Source: Enterococcus faecalis_A (GTDB lineage: Bacteria; Bacillota; Bacilli; Lactobacillales; Enterococcaceae). From it: 64,000 nucleotides of DNA. Position numbers and translations under genes: made by a program. The notes beneath the pieces were generated by a model that was not told the origin of the DNA, ran no database searches, and saw only the letters and a program-made list of their open reading frames with translations. This document shows, one piece after another, positions 1 through 8,175 of the stretch. Where the stretch lies: the NCBI GenBank assembly GCA_051295955.1, contig JBPDWA010000008.1:62001-126000 (forward strand). Reading direction: 5' to 3'. Within the stretch, counting starts at the first letter, position 1. Every line of letters begins with the position of its first letter.

Positions 1-591
1 AGTGGTTCTTATCATAGTGCAGTACAAGCAGTAGCTTTATTAACAGAAGAATATCCAGCGGCAGAAATTCAAGTAATAGATACTAAAGCTGCTAGTTTGG
101 GTCAAGGTTTACTTGTTAGAAAAGCAATTTATTTAAAAAAACAAGGCTATACATTAAAGGAAGTTGTGGCTGTAATTGAAGAATTAAAAATGCAGCTTCA
201 TTCTTGGGTAACCGTTGATGACTTAAAATACTTAGAACGTGGTGGTCGTATTTCTAAGTCAGCTGCCGCAGTCGGTGGCTTGATGAATATTAAGCCAATC
301 ATTCGTATTGACCAGGATGGGAAATTACAAGCTGCAGGAAAAGCAAGAGGACGTAAGAAAGCTTTAACAAAAATCGTAGCGGAAACCGTTACAGGAATTG
401 AAAATCCAACGAATCAAACGTTATTAATTGCTTATGCTGGTGCGCAAGTAGATGCAGAGAGCGTTAAAGAACTTCTTTTAAAAGAAGTTCAGGTGGCGGA
501 TATTTTGCTTTATCCTTTGGGTCCTACGATTACCAGTCATACAGGTTATGGCTGTATTGCTCTTTTTTCTTTTGGGAAAAAACGCGGTTGA
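1..591 (+). CDS. DegV family fatty-acid-binding protein (5' truncated by window)
   Basis: The reading frame is open from base 1 and ends at TGA 589-591, so only the C-terminal 196 residues of a roughly 280-residue DegV/FakB-type protein are present. These proteins bind a fatty acid in the cytoplasm and, in the FakB group, present it to the kinase FakA. The visible part has the family hallmarks: the VIDTKAASLGQG stretch near the start and the region DDLKYLERGGRISK followed by NIKPII and GRKKAL. An internal TTG at 97 is not the true start because clear DegV homology continues upstream of it. The gene converges on the downstream ABC-F gene and shares a hairpin terminator with it. The family call is firm; the ligand and exact paralogue are not determined. 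Confidence 0.88.
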   Translation, partial: SGSYHSAVQAVALLTEEYPAAEIQVIDTKAASLGQGLLVRKAIYLKKQGYTLKEVVAVIEELKMQLHSWVTVDDLKYLERGGRISKSAAAVGGLMNIKPIIRIDQDGKLQAAGKARGRKKALTKIVAETVTGIENPTNQTLLIAYAGAQVDAESVKELLLKEVQVADILLYPLGPTITSHTGYGCIALFSFGKKRG

Positions 592-604
592 TTTGATGAA
601 ATAA

Positions 605-642
605 AGAAAGAAGCAAAACAAGAAATGTTTTTGCTTCTTTCT
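605..642. terminator. Bidirectional intrinsic terminator between degV and the ABC-F gene
   Basis: An inverted repeat pairs AGAAAGAAGCAAAA with TTTTTGCTTCTTTCT, with A-rich and T-rich sides, between two convergent genes. It can serve both strands. Confidence 0.8.
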
Positions 643-646
643 GCTT

Positions 647-2275
647 TTATTCAATCGTAAATAGTTGCTCTAATTGTATTTGAATTTCTTTATTTTCTAA
701 GAATTCATCATATGTTGTTTCCGCACGATCAATGACGCCTTTATTGGAAATAGCAATAATGCGATTAGCCAATGTTTGAATAAATTGGTGGTCGTGGGAA
801 GCAAATAAAATTGAACCGGTAAACGCAGCTAAACCATCGTTTAACGCAGTAATTGACTCTAAATCCAAGTGATTCGTGGGATCATCCAAGACTAATACAT
901 TCGCTTTGGATAACATCATTTTCGATAACATTACGCGGACTTTTTCGCCGCCGGATAATACATTCACTGGTTTTAAAACTTCTTCACCGGAAAAAAGCAT
1001 TCGACCTAAGAAACTGCGGAGAAAGGTATTGTCATCTTCTTCTTTGCTGGCAAATTGCCGCAGCCAATCTAAAATTGTCATATCACTGGCAAATTCTTTA
1101 CTGTTATCTTTAGGCAAATACGCTTGAGTAGTTGTGACGCCCCAGCGTACGGAGCCTGTATCCGGAACAATTTCTCCCATGATTACTTTAAACAAAGTGG
1201 TTGTTACAATATCAGAATTTGCAATAAATGCTACTTTATCTTCTTTACTTAACGTAAAAGAAATATCGTCTAAGATTTTTTTGCCATCAATTGTAACGGA
1301 GACATTTTCAACCTGCAATAAATCGTTGCCGATTTCCCGTTCAGGAGTAAAGCCTACAAATGGATAGCGGCGGGAAGAAGGTTGAATATCTTCTAAAGTG
1401 ATTTTTTCCAGCATTTTCTTACGGGAAGTCGCTTGTTTTGACTTAGATGCATTTGCGCTAAAACGAGCGATAAAGTCTTGTAGTTCTTTAATTTGTTCTT
1501 CTTTTTTTGCGTTGGCGTTTGCTTGAAGTTTGGCTGCTAACTGACTGGATTCTAACCAGAAATCATAGTTACCAACGTAAAGTTTGATCTTTCCAAAGTC
1601 TAAATCCGCCATGTGAGTACAGACTTTATTTAAAAAATGACGGTCATGAGAAACAACAATCACTGTGTTGTCAAAGTTTATTAAAAACTCTTCCAACCAA
1701 TTGATCGAACGAGTATCCAAACCGTTGGTAGGTTCATCCAAAAGCAAAACGTCTGGTTTACCGAAAAGGGACTGAGCTAACAGTACTTTTACCTTTTGAC
1801 CGGCAGTTAATTCACTCATTGTTTGATTGTGAAGTTCTTCAGGAATATTTAAGCCTTGTAATAAAACAGCTGCTTCGGGTTCTGCTTCCCAACCATCTAA
1901 TTCTGCAAATTCGCCTTCCAATTCTGCGGCGCGAATGCCGTCTTCATCAGAAAACTCTGCTTTCATGTAGATAGCGTCTTTTTCTTTCATAACTTCGTAT
2001 AGACGTTTGTGTCCCATAATCACCGTCTCTAAGACAGTATATTCTTCATAATCAAAGTGATTTTGTTTCAAAGTGGCTAGTCGTTCATCTGGACCTAAAG
2101 CAACTACACCAGTTGTAGGCTGAATCTCACCAGCTAGAATCTTAAGAAACGTAGATTTCCCAGCACCATTTGCGCCAATTAAACCATAGCAGTTGCCAGG
2201 TGTAAATTTGATATTTACTTCATCAAACAATTTGCGGTCTGGAAATTGTAAACTTACATCATTAACAGTAATCAA
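647..2275 (-). CDS. ykpA: ABC-F family ATPase, YkpA/YbiT type
   Basis: This cytoplasmic 542-residue protein has two ATP-binding cassettes joined by a charged linker (about 245-300) and no membrane segments, the plan of ABC-F proteins that act on ribosomes. Cassette 1 has Walker A GANGAGKST (34-42), signature LTAGQK (156-161) and Walker B LLLDEP (177-182). Cassette 2 has signature LSGGEK (440-445) and Walker B LVLDDP (461-466), but its expected P-loop (351-360) reads IANSDIVTTT and lacks the GxxGxGK[ST] lysine. The length and overall pattern fit B. subtilis YkpA and E. coli YbiT rather than antibiotic-resistance ABC-F proteins. The gene stands alone and is read toward degV. The function of this subgroup is poorly defined. 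Confidence 0.85.
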   Translation of the reverse strand: MITVNDVSLQFPDRKLFDEVNIKFTPGNCYGLIGANGAGKSTFLKILAGEIQPTTGVVALGPDERLATLKQNHFDYEEYTVLETVIMGHKRLYEVMKEKDAIYMKAEFSDEDGIRAAELEGEFAELDGWEAEPEAAVLLQGLNIPEELHNQTMSELTAGQKVKVLLAQSLFGKPDVLLLDEPTNGLDTRSINWLEEFLINFDNTVIVVSHDRHFLNKVCTHMADLDFGKIKLYVGNYDFWLESSQLAAKLQANANAKKEEQIKELQDFIARFSANASKSKQATSRKKMLEKITLEDIQPSSRRYPFVGFTPEREIGNDLLQVENVSVTIDGKKILDDISFTLSKEDKVAFIANSDIVTTTLFKVIMGEIVPDTGSVRWGVTTTQAYLPKDNSKEFASDMTILDWLRQFASKEEDDNTFLRSFLGRMLFSGEEVLKPVNVLSGGEKVRVMLSKMMLSKANVLVLDDPTNHLDLESITALNDGLAAFTGSILFASHDHQFIQTLANRIIAISNKGVIDRAETTYDEFLENKEIQIQLEQLFTIE

Positions 2276-2424
2276 TTATTTTCCTCACTTTTATAGTATT
2301 CTTGTATCTCTTTGCATTATAGCGAGGAACCCTATAATTTTCAAGGAGTTTCAATGTTTTTCAGAAAAGCAATTATTGAAAAATAAATGTCGGTTTTTAT
2401 TTAAAAAGAAATTTTTTAACCATA

Positions 2425-2440
2425 TGTTTCATGTGAAACA
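2425..2440. other. parS-like (ParB-binding) site
   Basis: TGTTTCATGTGAAACA differs at one base from the Firmicutes parS consensus TGTTNCACGTGAAACA. It lies in a larger inverted repeat (2421-2444) with 11-bp arms and a 2-bp centre, in the spacer between the divergent ABC-F and manR genes. The same 16-mer recurs in reverse complement at 50596-50611. Binding by ParB/Spo0J is inferred. Confidence 0.6.
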
Positions 2441-2535
2441 TATGACTTTTTAATGATAATGTTTTTATTTTATTTTTTTTTAAATGCACTGTATGATAAG
2501 AATAATTAGTGTATCGTTTTGAGGGAGAGTATAAA

Positions 2536-5418
2536 ATGAAACGGATTGAAAAAATCTACGATTACGTTAAAAGACATACGGCGGACTTAGAACCGGCCGC
2601 TTTTTCTTCCTCTGCGGGAGTGACTACGCAAGAGGTCTCAGAAGCTCTTGAAATTCAACGAGCAAATGCTAGTAAAGACTTGAATCAATTAGTTCGGGAA
2701 GGACGATTAAGAAAAACAGAAGGTCGTCCAGTCAGATACGTCGTGCAGACGATATTTCAACATCAGCCATTAACGAAACCCGTGAAAAGCTATCGTGAAA
2801 AAAGTCTTGTCGATAAACAACGGCCACTGATACCAGCTACTAATAACAATACGCAAAAAGTAGCGAAAAAAACGGATCAAGAAGATATTTTCAAAAAAAT
2901 TATTGGCTCCTCCGGCAGTATGAAAACACCTGTTGAACAAGCCAAAGCAGCTATTTTATACCCACCTAAAGGACTTAACTGTCTGATCACCGGTCCAACA
3001 GGTTCTGGAAAAACATATTTTGCTCATGCGATGTTCCAATTTGCAAAACTTAACCAAGTGATTGCCGCTGACAAAGAGTTTGTAGTCTTTAACTGTGCTG
3101 ATTATGCCAATAATCCAGAATTGTTGATGTCTCACTTGTTTGGTTATGCAGAAGGTGCTTTTACTGGAGCAACTCAAGCCAAAGACGGGATTATTCATGA
3201 AGCGGATGGCAGTATTTTATTTCTGGATGAAGTTCACCGCTTGCCGCCGGAAGGTCAAGAGATGATTTTTTACTTCATGGATCATGGCACTTACTCTCGT
3301 TTAGGTGAAACTGGTAAAAGTCGTAAAGCAGATGTGCGGATTATTTGTGCTACAACAGAAAATCCAACTTCGACACTTTTAAATACTTTCGTACGTCGAA
3401 TTCCTATTATTATACAATTACCGAACTTTAATGACCGCCCAGCTACGGAGAAAATAGATTTATTAAAAGTAATGGTCTCAATGGAAGCTTCACGGATTCA
3501 GCGGCGCATTGCTTTATCAGAGGATGTAGTCAAAGCGTTGATCGGTAGTGTTTCTTATGGAAATGTAGGACAATTGAAATCAAATGTCCAATTGGTCACA
3601 GCACGTGGCTTTTTAAATCACATGGATCAAGAAGAACTCACCATAACTATTGATGAATTAACAGATAGTATTAAAGAAGGAATTATGCAATTAGCTAGCG
3701 ATCGGGAAGCATTAGCAGAGCTATCAAAATATTTGGAACCCAAAATGGTGGTTTCTCCGAATGAGTCGTTGGTAACGATGCAAGTAGATGCTTATGAACT
3801 GCCTTATAATTTATATGAAATTATTGGAGATAAAGCCGCTTTGCTAAAAGCAGATGGGCTGGATCAGGAAGTAATCAATAACTTTATCACTACAGATATC
3901 AATGTACATTTGAAATCCTTTTACAGAGACCATGGGTTTACCTTTGATACGGAAAATAAGTTAGCTGAGATTGTTGATCATCGGATTATTGATGTGACTA
4001 AACGGATTTTTAACTTTGCTCGCAATAAACTAGCTTATTCATTTCAACCTAACTTTGTGTATGCTATGAGCCTGCATATCAGTTCCTTTCTAAAAAGAAT
4101 TCAAGTTGGTGAAAATCCTAATCATCCATTGAATGAAAATATCCGCAACATGGTTTTGGATTATCCCCTTGAGTTTGAAACAGCCAAAGAAATTAAAACG
4201 ATTATAGAAGACAGCTATCAGATGGAAATTCCTGAATCAGAAAGTTACTATTTGGCCGTCTTATTAATTTCACTAAGGGAAAATCCAGGAGCTGGTCGGA
4301 TCGGAATAGTGGTAGCGGCACATGGTAATAGTACAGCAAGTAGCATGGTACAAGTCGTATCGCAGTTGTTAAAAGTAGATAATTTAAGCAGCGTTGATAT
4401 GCCTTTGGATATGCCGCCTAAAGAAGCCTATCGTCAAATTGTGGAAGCTGTCTATCAGGTAAATGAAGGAAATGGTGTGATTCTCTTAGTCGATATGGGC
4501 TCATTGGGGACATTTACCGAAGAAATTGCCCGCCAAACAGGGATTGAGGTACGGACTGTGGATATGGTGACCACACCTATTGTTTTAGAAACAGCTAGAA
4601 AAACAGCTTTAATTGACACTAGCTTGGATACACTTCATGAATCGCTGAAAAACTTCCATGGCTATGCTGATATTCGGCAAGGAAGAGCACCAAAAAACGT
4701 TCCTACATGGAAAAAACGAGTGATGATTGCTATCTGCGCTTCTGGTGAGGGAACGGCACGACGAATGAAAGAATTGATTGAAGAATCTGTTTCACCACAA
4801 ACTGAGTTGGAATTAGAAGTAATTCCTCTTTCAATTGCAGATGTAAAAGAACAATTGCCTGAAATACAAAAAAAATACGAGATTATTGCCGCAACCGGAA
4901 TTACAGATCCTAAAATTGAGGCTCCTTATATTCCGATGGAAGTCTTTTTTTCCGGCGAAGCAGACGCTATTATTACGCAGTTGTTGATGGATAGTGAAAT
5001 GAACGTAGAAATTGAAGAATTGGACGAAGAGACAGCGAAAGCCGTTTGTATTAATTATATTGAACAAAGCTTTACCTTTATCAATGCTAAAAAAGTAATT
5101 GATCCATTGTGGCAGTTCGCTGAAACTGTTCAACAAGCGTTGCCGACACCGGTTAATTATACTGTGTTCATCAATTTAGTTGTTCATTTAGCTGGAGCGT
5201 TAGAACGTGTCATTCGCAACGATACACTAACAGCACCTGCCGATGAAATCGAAAAGCTACCACAAGATCCTTATTACCAAGCGATTAAAGTAGCGGTGAC
5301 TGAATTAGATGAAACATTTCGAGTGAAATTACCATCTTTAGAAGTGTATTATATTATCCAATTAATCCGTAATGCGCAAGCAAATCAAGCGGAAGCAGAT
5401 GAGTTTGATACACTATAA
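2536..5418 (+). CDS. manR: Sigma-54-dependent PTS operon activator, ManR/LevR family
   Basis: This 960-residue bacterial enhancer-binding protein should activate the mannose PTS operon downstream. Order of domains: N-terminal helix-turn-helix (about 24-65); AAA+ domain with Walker A GPTGSGKT (153-160), the sigma-54 contact loop GAFTGA (207-212) and Walker B ILFLDE (227-232); a PRD; an EIIA-Man-like domain with GIVVAAHGN (candidate phospho-His 596); an EIIB-like segment; and a C-terminal PRD. ATG 2536 is chosen over the upstream in-frame GTG 2509 because a GAGGGAG site lies at 2521-2527. PRD and EIIA-like domains are phosphorylated by PTS proteins in this family, so activity should follow sugar uptake. 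RpoN itself is not in the window. Gene order matches enterococcal mptR-mpt. Confidence 0.92.
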   Translation: MKRIEKIYDYVKRHTADLEPAAFSSSAGVTTQEVSEALEIQRANASKDLNQLVREGRLRKTEGRPVRYVVQTIFQHQPLTKPVKSYREKSLVDKQRPLIPATNNNTQKVAKKTDQEDIFKKIIGSSGSMKTPVEQAKAAILYPPKGLNCLITGPTGSGKTYFAHAMFQFAKLNQVIAADKEFVVFNCADYANNPELLMSHLFGYAEGAFTGATQAKDGIIHEADGSILFLDEVHRLPPEGQEMIFYFMDHGTYSRLGETGKSRKADVRIICATTENPTSTLLNTFVRRIPIIIQLPNFNDRPATEKIDLLKVMVSMEASRIQRRIALSEDVVKALIGSVSYGNVGQLKSNVQLVTARGFLNHMDQEELTITIDELTDSIKEGIMQLASDREALAELSKYLEPKMVVSPNESLVTMQVDAYELPYNLYEIIGDKAALLKADGLDQEVINNFITTDINVHLKSFYRDHGFTFDTENKLAEIVDHRIIDVTKRIFNFARNKLAYSFQPNFVYAMSLHISSFLKRIQVGENPNHPLNENIRNMVLDYPLEFETAKEIKTIIEDSYQMEIPESESYYLAVLLISLRENPGAGRIGIVVAAHGNSTASSMVQVVSQLLKVDNLSSVDMPLDMPPKEAYRQIVEAVYQVNEGNGVILLVDMGSLGTFTEEIARQTGIEVRTVDMVTTPIVLETARKTALIDTSLDTLHESLKNFHGYADIRQGRAPKNVPTWKKRVMIAICASGEGTARRMKELIEESVSPQTELELEVIPLSIADVKEQLPEIQKKYEIIAATGITDPKIEAPYIPMEVFFSGEADAIITQLLMDSEMNVEIEELDEETAKAVCINYIEQSFTFINAKKVIDPLWQFAETVQQALPTPVNYTVFINLVVHLAGALERVIRNDTLTAPADEIEKLPQDPYYQAIKVAVTELDETFRVKLPSLEVYYIIQLIRNAQANQAEADEFDTL

Positions 5419-5427
5419 CGATACAGA

Positions 5428-5460
5428 AAAAACGATACACTATTTTAGTGTATCGTTTTT
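5428..5460 (+). terminator. Intrinsic terminator of manR
   Basis: A near-perfect stem pairs AAAAACGATACACTA with TAGTGTATCGTTTTT around a short loop and ends in a T-run, 10 bases after the manR stop. The same region holds several GATACA repeats (see findings). Confidence 0.85.
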
Positions 5461-5518
5461 CCATTGTTATTCTTTAAAAGGGTTGATTTTACACGTTTTT
5501 TTTAGAGATACACAAAGG

Positions 5519-5535
5519 TTGGCACGGTTCTTGCT
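5519..5535 (+). promoter_or_regulatory. Sigma-54 (-24/-12) promoter of the mannose PTS operon
   Basis: TTGGCACGGTTCTTGCT matches the RpoN consensus TTGGCAC-N5-TTGCW at every defined position. It lies 83 bases before the first PTS gene and just after the gene for a GAFTGA-type activator, so ManR-dependent control of the operon is the natural reading. Confidence 0.93.
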
Positions 5536-5617
5536 TTATATAAGACGAAATTCTATTTTTAATGCACTTATTGATCGAGTGTATTTTTTGAAATGACGGT
5601 AAAGGGGTAAATTCGTA

Positions 5618-6115
5618 ATGGTGATGGATATTCGGCTCGTCCGTATTGATGATCGTTTAATACATGGACAAGTAGCGACTGTCTGGACAAAACTCACCAA
5701 AGTCAACCGTATTATGGTTGTTAGTGATGATGTAGCTCGAGACAACTTAAGAAAGTCGCTCTTGATTCAAGCAGCTCCTCCGGGAGTAAAGGTAAATGTC
5801 ATCACAGTGAATAAAATGATACAAATTTATCCTGATCACCGATTTGATTCTTTCCGAGTTATGCTGCTTTTCACATGCCCTAAAGACGTTAAACGAATTG
5901 TGAAAGGCGGGGTGAAGCTAACATCAGTAAACATCGGCAGTATGAGTTTTGCTAGCGGTAAGCGCATGATTACCAATGCAGTAGCAGTTGATGACTATGA
6001 TTTAGCAGCATTTCACTTTTTGGCTGAGCAAGGAATTGACTTAGAGATTCGGAAAGTTGCTGGTGATAGTCAAGTGAATCTGATGGAGCTGTTAAAGAAG
6101 AACGAACGAAAGTGA
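5618..6115 (+). CDS. Stand-alone mannose-family PTS EIIB protein
   Basis: This 165-residue protein is a complete EIIB-Man/Sor domain. The N-terminal RIDDRLIHGQVAT carries the phospho-accepting His (residue 16), which passes phosphate from EIIA to the incoming sugar. It is the first gene after the sigma-54 promoter. ATG 5618 follows AAAGGGG by 10 bases; an in-frame ATG at 5624 is possible. The next gene encodes a second, closely similar EIIB domain fused to EIIA, so this copy is redundant or has a sensory role. I recall the same solitary EIIB in the E. faecalis mpt locus. That it feeds back on ManR is inference. Confidence 0.88.
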   Translation: MVMDIRLVRIDDRLIHGQVATVWTKLTKVNRIMVVSDDVARDNLRKSLLIQAAPPGVKVNVITVNKMIQIYPDHRFDSFRVMLLFTCPKDVKRIVKGGVKLTSVNIGSMSFASGKRMITNAVAVDDYDLAAFHFLAEQGIDLEIRKVAGDSQVNLMELLKKNERK

Positions 6116-6135
6116 CGAATTCTTATTTAACATAT

Positions 6136-6150
6136 TTGGAAACGCACTAT
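6136..6150 (+). promoter_or_regulatory. Possible catabolite-responsive element (cre)
   Basis: TTGGAAACGCACTAT fits the degenerate cre pattern WTGNAANCGNWNNCW except at one position. A second partial candidate, the palindrome TGAAACCGTTTCA, lies at 6246-6258. Both sit in the 209-base spacer before the EIIAB gene. CcpA control is plausible for a glucose/mannose PTS but not proven. Confidence 0.3.
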
Positions 6151-6324
6151 TTCCCCAAAACAATTGAAAGGATGTGATAGGAAAATAAGCACCTATCAGT
6201 CAATAAGTCATCACGTAAGCAGCAATCTTTGAAAAAGCATGACATTGAAACCGTTTCACGTTAAGTGATTTTTAGCTGACGGAAGTCATGAGAAAGAAAT
6301 CTTAATTTTGTAGGAGGTATAGAG

Positions 6325-7317
6325 ATGGTAGGAATTATCCTAGCAAGTCATGGGCAATTCGCTGAAGGCATCTTGCAATCTGGATCCATGATCTTTGGAG
6401 AACAGGAAAATGTTAAAGCAGTAACATTAATGCCTAGTGAAGGCCCTGATGATGTAAAAGCAAAAATGCAAGAGGCGATTGCATCTTTTGATAGTCAAGA
6501 TGAAGTTCTATTCTTAGTTGACCTATGGGGTGGCACGCCATTTAACCAAGCCAACACTTTATTTGAAGAACATAAAGACAAATGGGCAATCGTAGCCGGC
6601 ATGAACTTGCCAATGGTTATTGAAGCGTATGCTTCACGCTTTTCAATGGAATCAGCTCAAGAAATTGCAGCTCATATTCTAGGAACAGCTAAAGAAGGCG
6701 TTCGGATCAAACCAGAAGAGTTGGAACCAGCTGAAGCTCCTATAGCAGCAGCTGCTACAGATGCACAACCAAAAGGTAGCTTGGCACCAGGAACAGTAGT
6801 CGGGGATGGCAAAATCAAATATGTTTTAGCTCGAATTGACTCACGTTTGTTACATGGCCAAGTAGCTACTGCTTGGACAAAAGCGACTCAACCAAACCGT
6901 ATTATCGTTGTTTCTGACGCAGTTGCAAAAGACGATTTACGTAAGCGTTTAATTGAACAAGCAGCTCCTCCAGGAGTAAAAGCTAACGTAGTACCAATCA
7001 GTAAAATGATTGAAGTTGCCAAAGACCCTCGTTTTGGTAATACAAAAGCATTACTTTTATTTGAAAATCCTGAAGACGTTTTAACTGCTGTTGAAGGCGG
7101 CGTTGACATTTCAGAAGTAAACGTAGGTTCAATGGCTCACTCTGTTGGGAAAGTAGTTGTAAGTAAAGTATTATCTATGGGTAATGAAGATGTAGAATCC
7201 TTTGAAAAATTGAAAGAAAAAGGAATCAAATTCGACGTTCGTAAAGTACCAAATGACTCAAGAGCAAACATGGAAGAAATCTTGAAAAAAGCAAAAAGTG
7301 AATTAGCAAATGCGTAA
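6325..7317 (+). CDS. manL: Mannose/glucose PTS EIIAB fusion
   Basis: This 330-residue cytoplasmic phosphocarrier receives phosphate from HPr and passes it to sugar entering through EIIC-EIID. The EIIA domain (1-about 125) starts VGIILASHGQF with phospho-His 9. An Ala/Pro/Gln-rich linker (about 135-155) follows, then EIIB with ARIDSRLLHGQVAT and phospho-His 177. The start ATG has a strong TAGGAGGT site. It is followed at 32 bases by EIIC and then EIID. This subfamily (ManL/MptAB) usually carries glucose and mannose and is the receptor complex for class IIa bacteriocins in related genera. Substrate is by family, not shown by sequence. Confidence 0.95.
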   Translation: MVGIILASHGQFAEGILQSGSMIFGEQENVKAVTLMPSEGPDDVKAKMQEAIASFDSQDEVLFLVDLWGGTPFNQANTLFEEHKDKWAIVAGMNLPMVIEAYASRFSMESAQEIAAHILGTAKEGVRIKPEELEPAEAPIAAAATDAQPKGSLAPGTVVGDGKIKYVLARIDSRLLHGQVATAWTKATQPNRIIVVSDAVAKDDLRKRLIEQAAPPGVKANVVPISKMIEVAKDPRFGNTKALLLFENPEDVLTAVEGGVDISEVNVGSMAHSVGKVVVSKVLSMGNEDVESFEKLKEKGIKFDVRKVPNDSRANMEEILKKAKSELANA

Positions 7318-7349
7318 TTCAGGAAATAAATCAAAATAGGAGGCTTATC

Positions 7350-8153
7350 ATGTCTGTTATATCAATTATTTTAGTATTATTAGTTGCCTTTCTAGCCGGT
7401 ATGGAAGGTATTTTGGATGAATTCCAATTCCATCAACCATTAGTAGCATGTACCTTAATCGGTTTAGTGACAGGGAATTTGGAAGCAGGAATTGTTTTAG
7501 GCGGTTCTTTACAAATGATCGCTTTAGGATGGGCGAATATCGGTGCCGCAGTTGCTCCGGATGCTGCCTTGGCATCTGTAGCGTCAGCAATTATTTTAGC
7601 GTTAGGCGGTCAAGGAGTAAAAGGTGTTTCTTCAGCGATTGCCATTGCGATTCCTTTGGCTGTAGCCGGTTTGTTCTTAACAATGATTGTTCGTACATTA
7701 GCTGTGCCAATCGTTCACATGATGGATGCCGCTGCGGAAAAAGGTAATATCAGAACAGTTGAAATGCTACACATTTTAGCTGTATGTATGCAAGGGATTC
7801 GGATTGCCATTCCAGCCGGAGCACTTTTATTCATTCCAGCTGATACAGTCCGTAATTTCTTAGAGTCAATGCCAGCTTGGTTAACGGATGGTATGGCTAT
7901 CGGTGGTGGTATGGTAGTTGCCGTAGGTTACGCATTGGTAATCAACATGATGGCAACAAAAGAAGTATGGCCATTTTTCATTATCGGTTTCGTAGTCGCA
8001 GCAATTACTCAATTAACTTTAATCGCACTAGGTGCTTTGGGTGTTGCATTAGCTCTTATCTACTTGAACTTGTCTAAAATGGGCGGCTCATCTAACTCAA
8101 ACGGTGGCGGCAACTCCAGCGACCCATTAGGCGATATTTTAAATGACTACTAA
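7350..8153 (+). CDS. manM: Mannose/glucose PTS EIIC membrane subunit
   Basis: This 267-residue integral membrane protein forms the sugar channel together with EIID. It starts MSVISIILVLLVAFLAGMEG after an AGGAGG site and contains a run of hydrophobic helices with the conserved stretch VACTLIGLVTGNLEAGI and GGSLQMIALGW, typical of EIIC-Man. The C terminus is a hydrophilic Ser/Asn/Gly tail (about 248-267). Spacing to the EIIAB and EIID genes is short, consistent with one transcript. In Listeria, Lactococcus and Enterococcus the extracellular loops of this subunit contribute to class IIa bacteriocin sensitivity (established knowledge, not tested here). Confidence 0.94.
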   Translation: MSVISIILVLLVAFLAGMEGILDEFQFHQPLVACTLIGLVTGNLEAGIVLGGSLQMIALGWANIGAAVAPDAALASVASAIILALGGQGVKGVSSAIAIAIPLAVAGLFLTMIVRTLAVPIVHMMDAAAEKGNIRTVEMLHILAVCMQGIRIAIPAGALLFIPADTVRNFLESMPAWLTDGMAIGGGMVVAVGYALVINMMATKEVWPFFIIGFVVAAITQLTLIALGALGVALALIYLNLSKMGGSSNSNGGGNSSDPLGDILNDY

Positions 8154-8175
8154 TTCTGAAGGAGGAGCAAAGAAA

